The notes: generated from the sequence alone by a model not told the origin. 64,000 nt of DNA from Zoroaster sp. YZ-2022 (GCA_029582265.1 CM055816.1:7006047-7070046); one strand, 5' to 3'; shown: positions 34,672-46,355, numbered from the stretch's first letter. Numbers and translations: made by a program.

Positions 34672-35402
34672 AAAATGTCCTGTGGTATTCCTGTGGTACT
34701 TCTGTGGTACATGTAGATACCACAGAAATTACCACAGGAAAAACAAATATCATCAGAGTACCACACACATTTATGTGGTAATGCCAACGCTGGGTATCCC
34801 AGTCCTGTGGTATTCTTGTGGTACATGTAGATACCACAGAAATTACCACAGGAAAAGCATTATCACCGGAGTACCACACAAATTTATGTGGTAATGCCAA
34901 TGCTGGATATACTGGTCCTGTGGTATTCCTGTGGTACTTCTGTGGTACATGTAGATACCACAGAAATTACCACAGGAAAAGCAAATATCATCAGAGTACC
35001 ACACACATTTATGTGGTAATGCCAACGCTGGGTATCCCAGTCCTGTGGTATTCTTGTGGTACATGTAGATACCATAGAAATTACCACAGGAAAAGCATTA
35101 TCACCCGAGTACCACACAAATTTATGTGGTAATGCCAACGCTGGATATTCCGGTCCTGTGGTACTTCAGTGGTACATGTAGATACCACAGAAATTACCAC
35201 AGGAAAAGCAAATATCATCAGAGTACCACACACATTTATGTGGTAATGCCAACGCTGGGTATCCCAGTCCTGTGGTATTCTTGTGGTACATGTAGATACC
35301 ACAGAAATTACCACAGGAAAAGCAAATATCATCAGAGTACCACACATATTTATGTGGTAATGGCAACGCTGGGTATCCCAGTCCTGTGGTATTCTTGTGG
35401 TT
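34672..35402. repeat. ~110-130-bp tandem repeat rich in TACCACAGG inverted motifs (~6 copies)
   Basis: Units share ATGCCAACGCTGGGTATCCC, CCTGTGGTATTCTTGTGGTA, ACATGTAGATACCACAGAAA, TTACCACAGG and GTACCACACACATTTATGTG. CCTGTGGTA and its complement alternate within each unit, so single strands can fold. The array starts directly at the end of the 27-bp minisatellite. Confidence 0.93.
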
Positions 35403-36780
35403 GGGTATTTGCATGGGGGTATAGATTTCATAAGAAAGTTATTATTATTCACTTTAGATTTAGTAGGATTTCCCGGCTATTTTAAAAGATTTTTCATTCA
35501 AATTTACCAGCTATCATGCATTCAATTTCATCCACAAAAAATTTCACACAAAACCAATTTTTGTTAACAAAACCAATTAATTTGCCATTCAATTTTAAAG
35601 TTTTGTCACCCTCATTTAGTCACCAGGTCAAGAACACAAAGCTGTTGCTGAATGGCAGCATTCAAATTCGTCTTACATAAATTAGAAAAATTTGATTTCA
35701 CAATTCGGCGTAGACTAGACAAAATTGAATACTCTGGGACAAAAACAGTGTTTGAATTTACTTGATGAAATTAACAGCCAATTTATTTGTTGAAGTTAAC
35801 TGTTGATATTGTCTGACAAAAGATGAAATAAACATTTGAAGTGCACTAAACCAATGTTGGACAAGTTCGAATTTGTTCTGTGATTTCTGTCATCAGTAAG
35901 ATTCATTTAAAGGGAAAAAATCAATGTATACAGGTTTACCACAGGAGCGTACCGCAGGTACCAGACACCACAGGAACATTACCGCAGGTACCTAATGGGT
36001 TATTGCATGTACCCATTCATTTCAACAGGCCAGTGTACTAGAATCGTATTTTGTAAGAATTGTAACTGGACCTAATTGTAAGTGGAAAATAATTTTCATA
36101 GGCAACAAATTATTGCATATTTTATTCTTTGTAACTTTATTTATGTTTTTCACTATGCATGATATTGTTTTACTCTTTTTGGGTACTCAGAATTTTTCTT
36201 GAAATGTTTTGAATTTTTAAAAGATATTGTTAGTACTTATCACAAAAAACTTGCCCTCCATTGACTTTGTACACATCATCTATGCAAGGGAACTTGTTTT
36301 TTTTAATGCGTGGCCATGTGACGCAGAGTACCAATGATTTGCACCAAGCCTGTACAGCAGTACAGGATAAGGCTTGTATGATGCATGTTACCAGCTAAAT
36401 AATTGTTTATTCAGTGCACATGTTTGAAATGTTATATTGGCTTGTATTTGTAACAATTCTGTCAATTTAAGTATTGAAATATAGCCCACTAGTGATTATA
36501 GTTACTGTAGATTAATAGAATAGAATCAGATGGAGTTATGCTGCCATGTATTTGCTCTGTAGTCTGACATAACTGCACTAATTAAGTGACTAGTTACGTT
36601 ACCTGATGATGGTACTAGTATAGGTATTGTACTATTGTATTATCATGTACATGTACATGTACATGTAGTGTACAATACACACAGTTTACATCCATGATGG
36701 AAGGCCGCATAACGTTAGAACCATGATGGACAAGACATGAACAGGAAGAAAGGTAAGAATTCCATATATACTCAAGCCTG
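35403..36780. other. No gene seen; small TACCACAGG cluster
   Basis: AT-rich DNA. A short cluster of TACCACAGG/CCGCAGGTACC motifs lies at 35937-35992 and a (GTACAT)n microsatellite at 36646-36667. Confidence 0.5.
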
Positions 36781-36814
36781 AGAACCTGATGTGCACATTC
36801 CCTTACCAAAATTT

Positions 36815-37135
36815 CCAATTCATTTCCAATTGAATTTTTAAATTGGAACCAATTAGATATTTTCCCATTGGCAATTGGCACAAACCAATTGGAACCAATA
36901 GGAAATTAAATTTCCCAATTGGATATTTACCCATTGGACTTTTTGACTCAAATCCCAATTGAAATATTTTCCAATAGGAACCAATTGGACATTTGCCTCC
37001 ATTTTCCAATTGGATTTTTTCCCCCAATTTGACTACTTGCTTTTTGACAGTCCTATATTCCCAATTGCAATTTTTTCCTGATGCGAACGAGTTGGACAAT
37101 ATATTTCCCAATTAGATTCTTTCTATAGTCCCATT
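36815..37135. repeat. Degenerate CCAATTGG-rich repeat (first block)
   Basis: More than a dozen imperfect copies of the palindromic core CCAATTGGA, spaced about 20-30 bp. The same core dominates 39362-40018. Confidence 0.8.
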
Positions 37136-39220
37136 TCCAGGACTTTTTTCCCTTTTCTGCAACAGGACAGATGTTTCTACTTAACTACATTAATTTCTTT
37201 ATTTGGGTTAAAAAAGATGGGGTCGATGGCATTCACAAATTTACAAACACAGAACAAGAAGTCATAAAGAAGTCATTAATTGAACTTCAAGGCATTTTAT
37301 AAATGACAACACAACAAGTGACAACACAACAAGTGCATAAATATTGTAGAAGCAAATTGAATACAACCCTTACATGGTATTACACGGAAAAGCACAATGA
37401 CTCCATTTTTATCTTTAATTGTTTTCGATCTGCTGATCAATAATGTTAATTTCTGGGAAAGTTTTCATGATGAAGGTAAGTAAGCAAACTGCCCTTTACT
37501 GCACAGAAATAATGTGACAGAGACTCAGGGGCGGGGGTTGATCATTGTCATTTCTGCTGGTTCTACGTCTGGGACACTCCTTCGAGGAAGGTCCAAGGTG
37601 TCTGTTAGTTACATCTCCAGCCCTATATTCTTCAATTGTCCTACACCTCGTCACTGTTCACATGGTTCAGTACCATCTGCAAGTCAGTTGCGACCATTTG
37701 TTTTCTCTGCTGTCTCTATCTCCTGTCCCCACTCCTATGTGATGGATACATGGTGAGACCATTATGTCGTGCTCAAAGACCATATTCAAGTCTCTCATGT
37801 CGTCTGGTAGATATAGCTGGATGATACTATTAATGTCTTCAACTGTATCCTGCGTGCTCACTGATGGTTCACCCTCTGGCTACATGTCCTGCCTTCTTAT
37901 CCCCTCAGCTGATGTCGGTAATACTGGCTCATCTTCTGCATGGTTCCACTTCCATTGTACTCTGGTGGGCTGAGGGTACAGTGTAGGGGCGTAATTGTAT
38001 GTCATCTGGTTGGACAGGAACACTCAGTCTGACTGCCAAATAACTGCAGTTACATGGGGTACATTAATGATTCAATGGCTGATGACCCTGAAAGAATAAA
38101 AGATGAACAGTCAGGAGTTGAATAAGATAACTTCTCAGATCTTTATTCTTAATGGTGGTGACGGAACATCACATGGAATATACAATCAATCTTGATAAAA
38201 AACAATTGAAATGACATTCTAGGAAACCTAAACTGTAAATTAAAAACCATTTAAAGGTAAATGCTAACTCTACTACATTTCATTCCTTTCAATCACAGAT
38301 GCATGATTAACATACTTTTTGTCATTGAAGTTCTTGTTCTCATAAAATAATGCAAACTCATAACTCTAATGTTTACTTCCACTCAATGTACTTTTGTACT
38401 TTAGTGCATTGCAAAACTACTGGACCATAAACATACTAGGGTATCAGAATCAAGGCTCTTTGTTCAGCATGGGGTCACGCATGTTCCCAGTATAAGCTGT
38501 ACAGCCATAGCCACACATGCACACACCATGAATACTAATGAGCCACACTGACCACATATACATGTAGTGAATGAATGGCTTATTGTTTCATGCCTGATAC
38601 TCCAGCTATAGAGCTTAAAGTATACATGGAAACTGAATAATACTAATAAGCCTATGTAAGCATGATGTAGGTAACAAAAAACTTATTTTACTAGATATAA
38701 AAGCACTATACATCAATGCTCCTAGATCTTCATAACAATAAGTATATACTGTATAAAGAAACTAAATTGAAACTTCCTTTTCTTCACATCTCCCATATAC
38801 ATTCTATAAAGCAATTCAAAGCAATAACAACTAAATTATTCATATCAATTCAGTGGTATAAACTATCAAAGTTATGATAATGAAAGTAACATACCTGAAA
38901 GAAGAAAAGATGAACAATCAGGAGATGAAAAAGAGAACTTCTCCAAGCTTTATTCTTACTTGTGGCATAAATCCATCCATGCTGGTGGTAACTGATCACA
39001 TGGAATTTAATGACCTTCACATGCACAAAGATCCTGCACAAGGTGTTTATTTGGTCTTTGGGATATTCCATTGTCAGGAGAGGTCAGTGCAATTATAAGG
39101 GAATGGGTCTAAACAAAAATTATAAGGGGTGGTTAATATACAAAATCCTAAACAGGATGCCACTTTTACTATGTACACGTATAGGCCTATGTAACATTTG
39201 TACAAAGCACAGGCATAAAT
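37136..39220. other. No confident gene; partial direct duplication
   Basis: A minus-strand frame at 37667-37861 (VEDINSIIQLYLPDDMRDLN) looks moderately protein-like but is bounded by stops and matches nothing I recognise. Segments at 38088-38182 and 38888-39005 are diverged direct copies (GATGAACARTCAGGAG, AACTTCTC, TTTATTCTTA, CACATGGAAT), including a CTTCTTTCAG-like tract on the minus strand. Confidence 0.4.
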
Positions 39221-39224
39221 CCGG

Positions 39225-39315
39225 GGAAGGGAGGGGGATAGGGGAGGGGGATAGGGGTGGGGGATGGGGATAGGGTGATGGATAGGGTGGGGGATGGGGG
39301 TAGGGGTGGGTTGAT
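39225..39315. repeat. G-rich GGGGATA-type tract
   Basis: Many runs of three to six G separated by ATA or AT on the plus strand. It could form G-quadruplex structure. Confidence 0.85.
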
Positions 39316-39361
39316 GTATGTACCCACACTTTTTGGCCCTGGGAGTCGGTGGTCCATAGGA

Positions 39362-40018
39362 TATTTAAACCAATTGATTCTTTAAAAACTCAATTGGTTT
39401 TCAACAACAATTCAATGAGACTGCAAAATGCCAATTAGTTCCAATAATCTTCAGTTGTGTAATTCCAACCACCTCCAATTGGAAAAATTTTTTTACTGCA
39501 TTACCCATAGATTCCAATTCAACCCAACTGGTTTCCAACTGAAACTCCAATTGGACAACAAAACTTCTCCAATTGGAAAAGATTTGTACATTTAAACCAA
39601 TTGGTTCCAATAATCTTCAGTTGTGTAATTCCAACCACTCAATTGAAAATATTTTTACTGCATTACCCATCGATTCCAATTCAACCCAACTGGTTTCCAA
39701 CTGAAACTCCAATTGGAACAAAACTTCTCCAATTGGAAAAAGATTTGTACATTTAAACCAATTGGTTCCAATAATCTTCAGTTGTGTAATTCCAACCACC
39801 TCCAATTGGAAAATATTTTTACTGCATTACCCATAGATTCCAATTCAACCCAACTGGTTTCCAACTGAAACTCCAATTGGACAACAAAACTTCTCCAATT
39901 GGAAACGTAAAGACACAAGTCAGTGATGATGAAGTCCAATTCAAACCTATTCATTCCAATTAAAACAAATTGGATCCAATTAAATTTTCCAATTGGAATG
40001 AATTGGAATGAATTGGTC
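39362..40018. repeat. ~164-bp tandem repeat rich in CCAATTGG (3 copies)
   Basis: The landmark CTTCAGTTGTGTAATTCCAA occurs at about 39450, 39613 and 39777. Each unit contains several CCAATTGG palindromes and ACTGCATTACCCATAGATTC. Diverged CAATTGG-rich flanks continue to about 40018. Confidence 0.93.
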
Positions 40019-40278
40019 ATTTTGGTAAGGGTTTTGTCGCAGTTTTCACGAATTGATGCGACTGCTCAAAAGTTAAATTGATTTTAAAATTAATTTTACT
40101 TTTTTTAATTATCAAAGTTTAGAAGGTACTTACTGATACCTTTCTTTCTGCCAAATTTCAAGTCTTGAAACACCTACATTACGTTGGTTAGAACTGTGTC
40201 TCCTACATTGTTGGATATGTTTGATATGAGAATATGGCAATAGTAACATAACAAAATATCTATCTTTGTTTACTTTAG

Positions 40279-40346
40279 AGTGCTTCATGGATCGTCTCAT
40301 CCAGATGAGAGCTAATGAGGAAGTGAAAACTCCGTTGAGGCTGTGA
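40279..40346 (+). CDS. Candidate terminal exon X7
   Basis: After a TTTACTTTAG acceptor, the exon enters at phase 1 and reads (E)CFMDRLIQMRANEEVKTP then LRL and TGA. It joins X6 in phase to give WLPDHAECFMDRLIQ across the junction. There is no clear AATAAA close by. The protein is not recognised. Confidence 0.38.
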
Positions 40347-40590
40347 AGTTTAAGAAGTACATGTATATTTCAGAAAAAATACAGGACATTAATAGACTAA
40401 TAAGGAAACAGATAAATTAGTAAAATTGAGTTTGTCATTGGTGATTCGGATGAAACTTTCTCTAAAAATGAACATTTTTGATTGACCAGTCTATTAATAA
40501 TGTCCGCTATTTTCTCTCTACAGACCAAAAACCTATTTCTTGTATTGTCTATCATACTACAATAGAGGTAATTTTGAAGGGATAAAAATG

Positions 40591-40732
40591 TTAATTATAA
40601 ACATGTGGAAAAGGCAAACACCTACAGTACATGTAAATGTGCTACTGTGCCAGTGACATCGCTGATAATATTTGGTAGAAATTTTATCTAGATCCATTTA
40701 GGTGCTTGCCTTTTCCACATGTTTATAATTAA
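40591..40732. repeat. 27-bp perfect inverted repeat
   Basis: TTAATTATAAACATGTGGAA onward (40591-40617) is mirrored at 40706-40732. The right arm belongs to the ~200-bp repeat that follows, so the left arm is an inverted fragment of that repeat. Confidence 0.85.
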
Positions 40733-41515
40733 TAACTTTACACTGTTAATTAAGAAGATTCTAGGAGCTTGGTGTGTTTGTGATTTACACAATTTCAATC
40801 ACTTCAAATGCTATTGTGTGATAGAAAATACAAAAAATTGGTTCTTTGGTGACTTTAATTAGTAAGTAAGACTAATTGCGGTGACACCATGTGGAATCTC
40901 ATTTGAGTAGTAATTAGTTCTGAAAAGAACTGGAGGTACAACTCGATGTTTAGATCAGTATGCTCTGATCGTCCCAGGAGAATGCCGGACTCTGGAAAAT
41001 GTTGCTGCTTAAGTAGACTGCTGGAGGATCATCCCATGAATTAATTACTTTAATTAGTGCTTGCCATTTCCACATGTTTGTGATTAATGACTTTAAATTG
41101 CCAGTGCCCAGTGACTTCGCTGATTATATTTGGCAGAAATGTTATCTATCCATTTAGGTGCTTGCTTTTTCAACATTTATGATTAAAAACTTTACATTGT
41201 TACTAAGATGATGAAAGTGTCTGAAAGACAATTTTGCTTTCCTTTATAAAAGCCTGGTGCTTTTGTGATTAACAACATTTCAATTAAATAGGTTCTTTGG
41301 TGACTTTAATTAGTGCTTATCTATTCTACAATTTATGATTAATGACTTTACATTTTTACTTAAGATGGTTAAGGTGTCTGAAAGACAATTTTTGCTTCCT
41401 TTAAAGAAGCTTGGTGAGTTTGTGATTAACAACATTTCAATCCTTTTAAAACCTATTGTCTGATATAAAATACAATAAATATGTTATTTGGTGACTTTAT
41501 TTAGTTTTTGCAAAG
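40661..41515. repeat. ~200-bp diverged tandem repeat (~4 copies)
   Basis: Landmarks GGTGACTTTAATTAGT, TTTATGATTAATGACTTTAC, GTGTCTGAAAGACAATTTT and GTGATTAACAACATTTCAAT recur. The array is interrupted by a solo PLE-1 terminus. Confidence 0.85.
40864..41046. mobile_element. Solo PLE-1 terminal repeat
   Basis: A 183-bp copy of only the PLE-1 terminus (AAGTAAGACTAATTGCGGTG ... CTGGAGGATCATCCCATGAA), flanked by a perfect 12-bp duplication ACTTTAATTAGT (40852-40863 and 41047-41058). The ribozyme-like core is present but mutated (CGATGTTTAGATC, lost T in CCTCAGG). No ORF sequence is present. Confidence 0.9.
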
Positions 41516-42145
41516 GTCATATCATTAATTAACTTGAATTTAATTTATTAAGTTGAAAAGAAATGTTATAACAAAACCGCAATATAAACTGCAATATTCA
41601 CAGTATTATGGAATTTAGATCCATCCAGTTATTGCCATTGCTGAACTTCCTAATGAGATGGTTTTCACCAACAAAGCTTTTAATTTACATGCATATGGAT
41701 TGAAGTCCAGTTGTTGAATGATGCCATTGTAAAACATTTTTAAATGGTTAAAACTCTTCAGTGACTATTAAAACATATATTAAAGAGATGCTACATCTTT
41801 GGTAAGTGTTTGGTTAATGCATCCATAATTTATAAGAGTAGAGATGTGTGTATAATAACAAATAACTTGTGAGAATTTCAGCTAGTTTTGTTGGACTGTT
41901 TACGAGAAAAATAGTGTAAATTGCATTCAGCCTTTTTGTGTACACATTGTAATGGTTAAAAGATTATCACGTGTATACGCATGATAATTTTTGAAATCAC
42001 AGTTCTTTGCCTATTTTCTAAAAAAAAAAGCACAATACTTCAGACGGTATCTTCACAGGATATTTTGTTATTTATACTTTTTTTAAATATTTATTACATG
42101 TGTTGTATTCTGAATTTTCTCCTGGGCATCACAGAAACATTAATA
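41516..42145. other. No gene seen
   Basis: AT-rich, intron-like sequence without recognisable features. Confidence 0.4.
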
Positions 42146-42660
42146 AGTTACATGCCTGTGGTAATGAGCCTGTGGTAACGTTCCTATGGTACCTGTGGTA
42201 ATGTTCCTGTGGTAACGTTCCTGTGGTAACGTGTCTGTGGTACCACAGGAATGTTACCACAGACACGTTACCACAGGAACATTACCACAGGTACCATAGG
42301 AATGTTACCACAGGCATGTAACTTGTGGTAATGTTCCTGTGGTAATGTTCCTGTGGTACCTGTGGTACCTGTGGTAATGTACCTGTGGTACCTGTGGTAA
42401 TGTTCCTGTGGTAATTTTTCTGTGGTAACAATCCTGTGGTAATGTTCCTGCGGTAATGTTCCTGTGGTAATGTTCCTGTGGTACCTGTGGTAATGTTCCT
42501 GTGGTAATTTTTCTGTGGTAACAATCCTGTGGTAATGTTCCTGTGGTAATGTTCCTGTGGTAATGTTCCTGTGGTAACGTGCCTGTGGTAATGTCCCAAA
42601 ACCATACAGGACAATTCCTGTGGTAATGTCCTGTGGTATTTTTGTGGTAATACCACAGGA
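42146..42660. repeat. 12-bp CCTGTGGTAAYG array with internal inversion
   Basis: Dozens of 9-15 bp units built on CCTGTGGTA with AATGTT, ACGTT or CC between. From about 42241 to 42315 the orientation flips to TACCACAGG, forming a palindrome centred near 42241 with arms of about 80 bp. After that the forward orientation resumes. The array runs close to the assembly gap. Confidence 0.95.
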
Positions 42661-42701
42661 CATTTTTGTGTTTAAAACCCTTTCGGTGGAAGAAAATTTA
42701 A

Positions 42702-43201
42702 NNNNNNNNNNNNNNNNNNNNNNNNNNNNNNNNNNNNNNNNNNNNNNNNNNNNNNNNNNNNNNNNNNNNNNNNNNNNNNNNNNNNNNNNNNNNNNNNNNN
42801 NNNNNNNNNNNNNNNNNNNNNNNNNNNNNNNNNNNNNNNNNNNNNNNNNNNNNNNNNNNNNNNNNNNNNNNNNNNNNNNNNNNNNNNNNNNNNNNNNNNN
42901 NNNNNNNNNNNNNNNNNNNNNNNNNNNNNNNNNNNNNNNNNNNNNNNNNNNNNNNNNNNNNNNNNNNNNNNNNNNNNNNNNNNNNNNNNNNNNNNNNNNN
43001 NNNNNNNNNNNNNNNNNNNNNNNNNNNNNNNNNNNNNNNNNNNNNNNNNNNNNNNNNNNNNNNNNNNNNNNNNNNNNNNNNNNNNNNNNNNNNNNNNNNN
43101 NNNNNNNNNNNNNNNNNNNNNNNNNNNNNNNNNNNNNNNNNNNNNNNNNNNNNNNNNNNNNNNNNNNNNNNNNNNNNNNNNNNNNNNNNNNNNNNNNNNN
43201 N
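42702..43201. other. Assembly gap (500 N)
   Basis: A run of exactly 500 N, probably a fixed-size scaffold gap. Reading frames reported across it have no meaning. Confidence 0.99.
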
Positions 43202-43545
43202 TTTTTTGGAATCCTGCTCGTGACCTTTTTGTTTTTGTTTGACCAATGGTTGTTTGTACATTGAATCTCAATCATTCCTAATAATATAAGATGGAAAGCA
43301 ACAGTTGTGGATTTGAGCGCGAACCTTGGTACCCAGCTGACTCTGGTTCCAACATTGTCATGACGCTTTTCTTTTAATTTTCGTGGGTTTAATCGATTTG
43401 TTTAAGTTAATTTGCATCTGTACCAGATTCCCAAGCAACATAACGTTGGCATAAGCCGTTAGTACACTGGTTTGATATATTAAAAAAAAAAATTAAGCAA
43501 TCACATTTTATTTATAAAGTTAAGTATTAACTTCATACCATTTGC
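43202..43545. other. No gene seen
   Basis: Short stretch between the gap and the tRNA-like array. No feature recognised. Confidence 0.4.
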
Positions 43546-45290
43546 AGAGGATTGGTGGCGCAATCTACTGCGATGGCGCAATCTGCTGCGTGGCGTAAAA
43601 TCTACTGGTGGCGCAATCTACTGCATGGTCCAGGAAAGAACCGGGTTAAGAACCGGGTTCCGAAACCCGGTGTATCCATTTTTTTAATTTTTAAATAATT
43701 ACGCATAATCCTGTTTTATTTAGTACTAGTAAATTCAATTACATGCCCAAGAGGAATCTTGGCGCAATCCAGTGGTACTGCCGGTTTTGGGTTGCAGGAG
43801 ACCTGGGATCGAAACGACAGTTCATGCGGCAACAATGTTTTAGTTTTGCCAATGATTACGCAATCAAAGATTTATTTAAGTAGTTTTAATTCAACTCCAG
43901 ATACAAACAGGATGATTGGTGCATTTGCCGGTGAGTACGCTGGAAAGTTCAATCGTGCAGTACATACTCTAGAGCTGGTACGTCTGTGCCGGTCTCGAAC
44001 CCCTATTGAAAGTTCTTGTGTTTTTTTTTGACCAATGCTTGTTGCTGCTAGCAATATAAATCTCCAATCATTCATCTCATTCCATGGCAGATAACCAACG
44101 GTCTACAATGTTAAAGGCGCCAAAGTTTGGGACCGAAACGAAGTCCAACTGGTCTGCCGCATTTTTTCCATTTTAAGTGGTTTTTGCTGTCACGGTTTTT
44201 AGAGATTTAAATTTAACTTTCTCGTCAAATCGAATTAAATTCAACTCTAAATCGAATTAAATTCAAAGATTCTAAATATCAAAAGGATTAGTGGAGCAAT
44301 CCCATTAGTATTGAAGGATTTCAAATAAAACGACCCGAGGTTCGAACTCCCTAATTGTCCCAATGTTATATTTTTTAATTAATTACGCAATCACGTTTTA
44401 TTTATAAGTAGTATTAATTCATACACATATGAGAGAATCGTGGCGCAATTCGGTGGTACTTTGCTGAGTTTCAGTGCAAGAGACCTGGGTTCGAGGCAAT
44501 AGCCACCAGTAAAGTTTCGTTTTGAATGATTACGCAATCACGTTTTATTCATAAGTCAGTATTAAATTCAACGCCCTACATTTAAACAGAGGATTAGTGG
44601 CGCAATCTGTTAACGCACTGTGTGTTGCAGGTTCAGGCGAACCGGGTTCGAAAAAAAAGCTTACCGCCTGTTTCGAAACACTTTGGCGCCATTATTTTGA
44701 AGTAAGTATTAAATAATTACGCAACTGGCACGTTTTATGTAAGTATAAGTTTGAATTCAACTTCACGTAACAAGAGCAACGTCATAGCGCAATCAGGTGT
44801 TACTGGGTTTCGGTACAGGACAACTGGGTTCGAAACCAGAGTGCACAATGTTTTCGTTTTGAATGATTACGCAATCACGTTTTATTTATCAGTAGTATTA
44901 AATTCGTCATTTACCAAGAGGATTGGTTGCTCATTCTGTGTACTCTTTTCTACGGTACTTGCGAACCGGGTTCGAAACACTTTGGCGCCATTGCTTTAGT
45001 TTTAAATAATTACGCAATCACGTTTTGTTTATAAGTAGTATTGAATTGCACATACCAAGGAATCTTAGCGCAATCCAGTGGTACTGGGTTTCAGTTGCAG
45101 AAGACCTGAGTTCGAAACCAGTGGCCACAATGTTTTAGTTTTGAATGATTACGCAATCAAGATTTATTTAAGTAGTTTTAAATTCAACTCCAAATACCAA
45201 CAGGATAAATGGCGCCAGCCGTTAGTCCACTGGTCTGTCAATTGCGGCAGTTCCAGGCTGGTACGTCCGGGTTCGAATCCTGCTCCTGAA
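43546..45290 (+). repeat. Array of ~10 tRNA-like units, mostly alternating between two types
   Basis: Units of about 140-180 bp start near 43553, 43751, 43910, 44283, 44430, 44589, 44770, 44920, 45056 and 45202. Each has an A-box-like segment resembling TGGCGCAATCNGTTAGCGCAC and, 35-50 bases on, a B-box-like GGGTTCGAAAC, then a spacer with GATTACGCAATCACGTTTTA and TATAAGTAGTATTAAATTCA. One type has CCAGTGGTACTGGGTTTC and ends CCACAATGTTTTAGTTTTGA. The other has GGATTAGTGGCGCAATC and ends CACTTTGGCGCCATT. The head resembles tRNA-Ile(UAU), but cloverleaf pairing is poor, so these are not functional tRNA genes. Confidence 0.75.
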
Positions 45291-45292
45291 AC

Positions 45293-45352
45293 ACAGAGAC
45301 ATGGCAGCTGCTGGCTGCGGCAGTAAACAGGGACCGCCATGTCTCTCCCTGA
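45293..45352. repeat. Hairpin AGAGACATGGC / GCCATGTCTCT
   Basis: Inverted arms with a GC-rich loop at the end of the tRNA-like array. A similar hairpin is present inside the hAT element at about 25215-25270, so both may carry a piece of one dispersed repeat. Confidence 0.6.
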
Positions 45353-46355
45353 AGGTTAGAGCGTGGAGAAATGTACGGACAGGGGAAAAGGAGGACGGGA
45401 GGTGTGACCTCCCAGAAGGGTGCTAAGGTGATCACCATGCCGGGTGTCCCGGACTTTGAGTCATCCTAATACCTGGTCGACACTCTGACTAACTCCGCAC
45501 TTTTTACAATATATATACAATAATGTTATTATATTTTTGAGAGATCTCAAATTTTTTGGTAAAATAAATTTGGGCGTTTATTTATTAATAAAACGCATAA
45601 TATGGTTTTAACATTACAATCAGATCAGATTATGTTGATGACTGGTTTTCATTTACAATCTGATCTGGTGGTAAATGAGCCTATAGTCAAGGACCAAGTC
45701 CACCAAGTCTAATTATCCCTTAAGTCTCAAATTTATAATAAACGTATCATATCACCTGATATGAGATTATTCACATTTAATACTGAGGTTTGGAAGACAT
45801 GCAATTCAGCTGCAATTATAAAAGCAACAAAACACTGACTTATTTTTAGGCAATTTATTGTCAAAGATAACATTGAACAGTGAAACATTGAAAAAATATT
45901 GGGAACATTACTGGAAACTTGAAATCTCTATTGAAAGTCTCTTTTTCAGTTTATCAACTAAAAATGTCTTGTTATTTCCCCTTTTGTTAGAGCTACTAAT
46001 ATTCTCTTCTTATTCCCAAAACTTGCTTTTTCCATTTGAGTCAAAAGTCTTTTCTCCCTCTTCCTCCTGTCTCTGATACAATACCTGACCCCAGAAATTA
46101 AATAAGGTCTTTAGAAAACGATCCTTGTCCAAGAAGCGTTGAGGTGTTCTCCTTGCCATCCTGGGGAAGGGGAGGCAGGGAGGGGTATGAGTTGTTTGTG
46201 TGACCAGACCCCCTCCCTCACCCCACTGTGGTGGTTCCTACCAGAGGCACCAGATGGGATGGGAGGGTGGTGGTGGTGGTCGGACCATAGGATCATGTGG
46301 CTTTGGTTCGTCTCTGGAACTCTTTCCCCCATCTTGAGAAGCTTTTACCTCTTAG
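45353..46355. other. No gene seen
   Basis: Includes a short inverted pair CAGATCAGA / TCTGATCTG near 45620-45668. Open frames show no domains. Confidence 0.4.

Noticed and set aside
37667..37861. Protein-coding exon on the minus strand
   Set aside because: The frame looks plausible, but no splice sites, homology or neighbouring exons could be supported.
42268..43275. ORFs of up to 335 codons
   Set aside because: They cross the 500-N gap and consist mostly of unknown residues plus the CCTGTGGTA repeat.
43546..45290. Functional tRNA gene cluster
   Set aside because: Box B is clear, but acceptor and anticodon stems do not pair convincingly in the units I checked.
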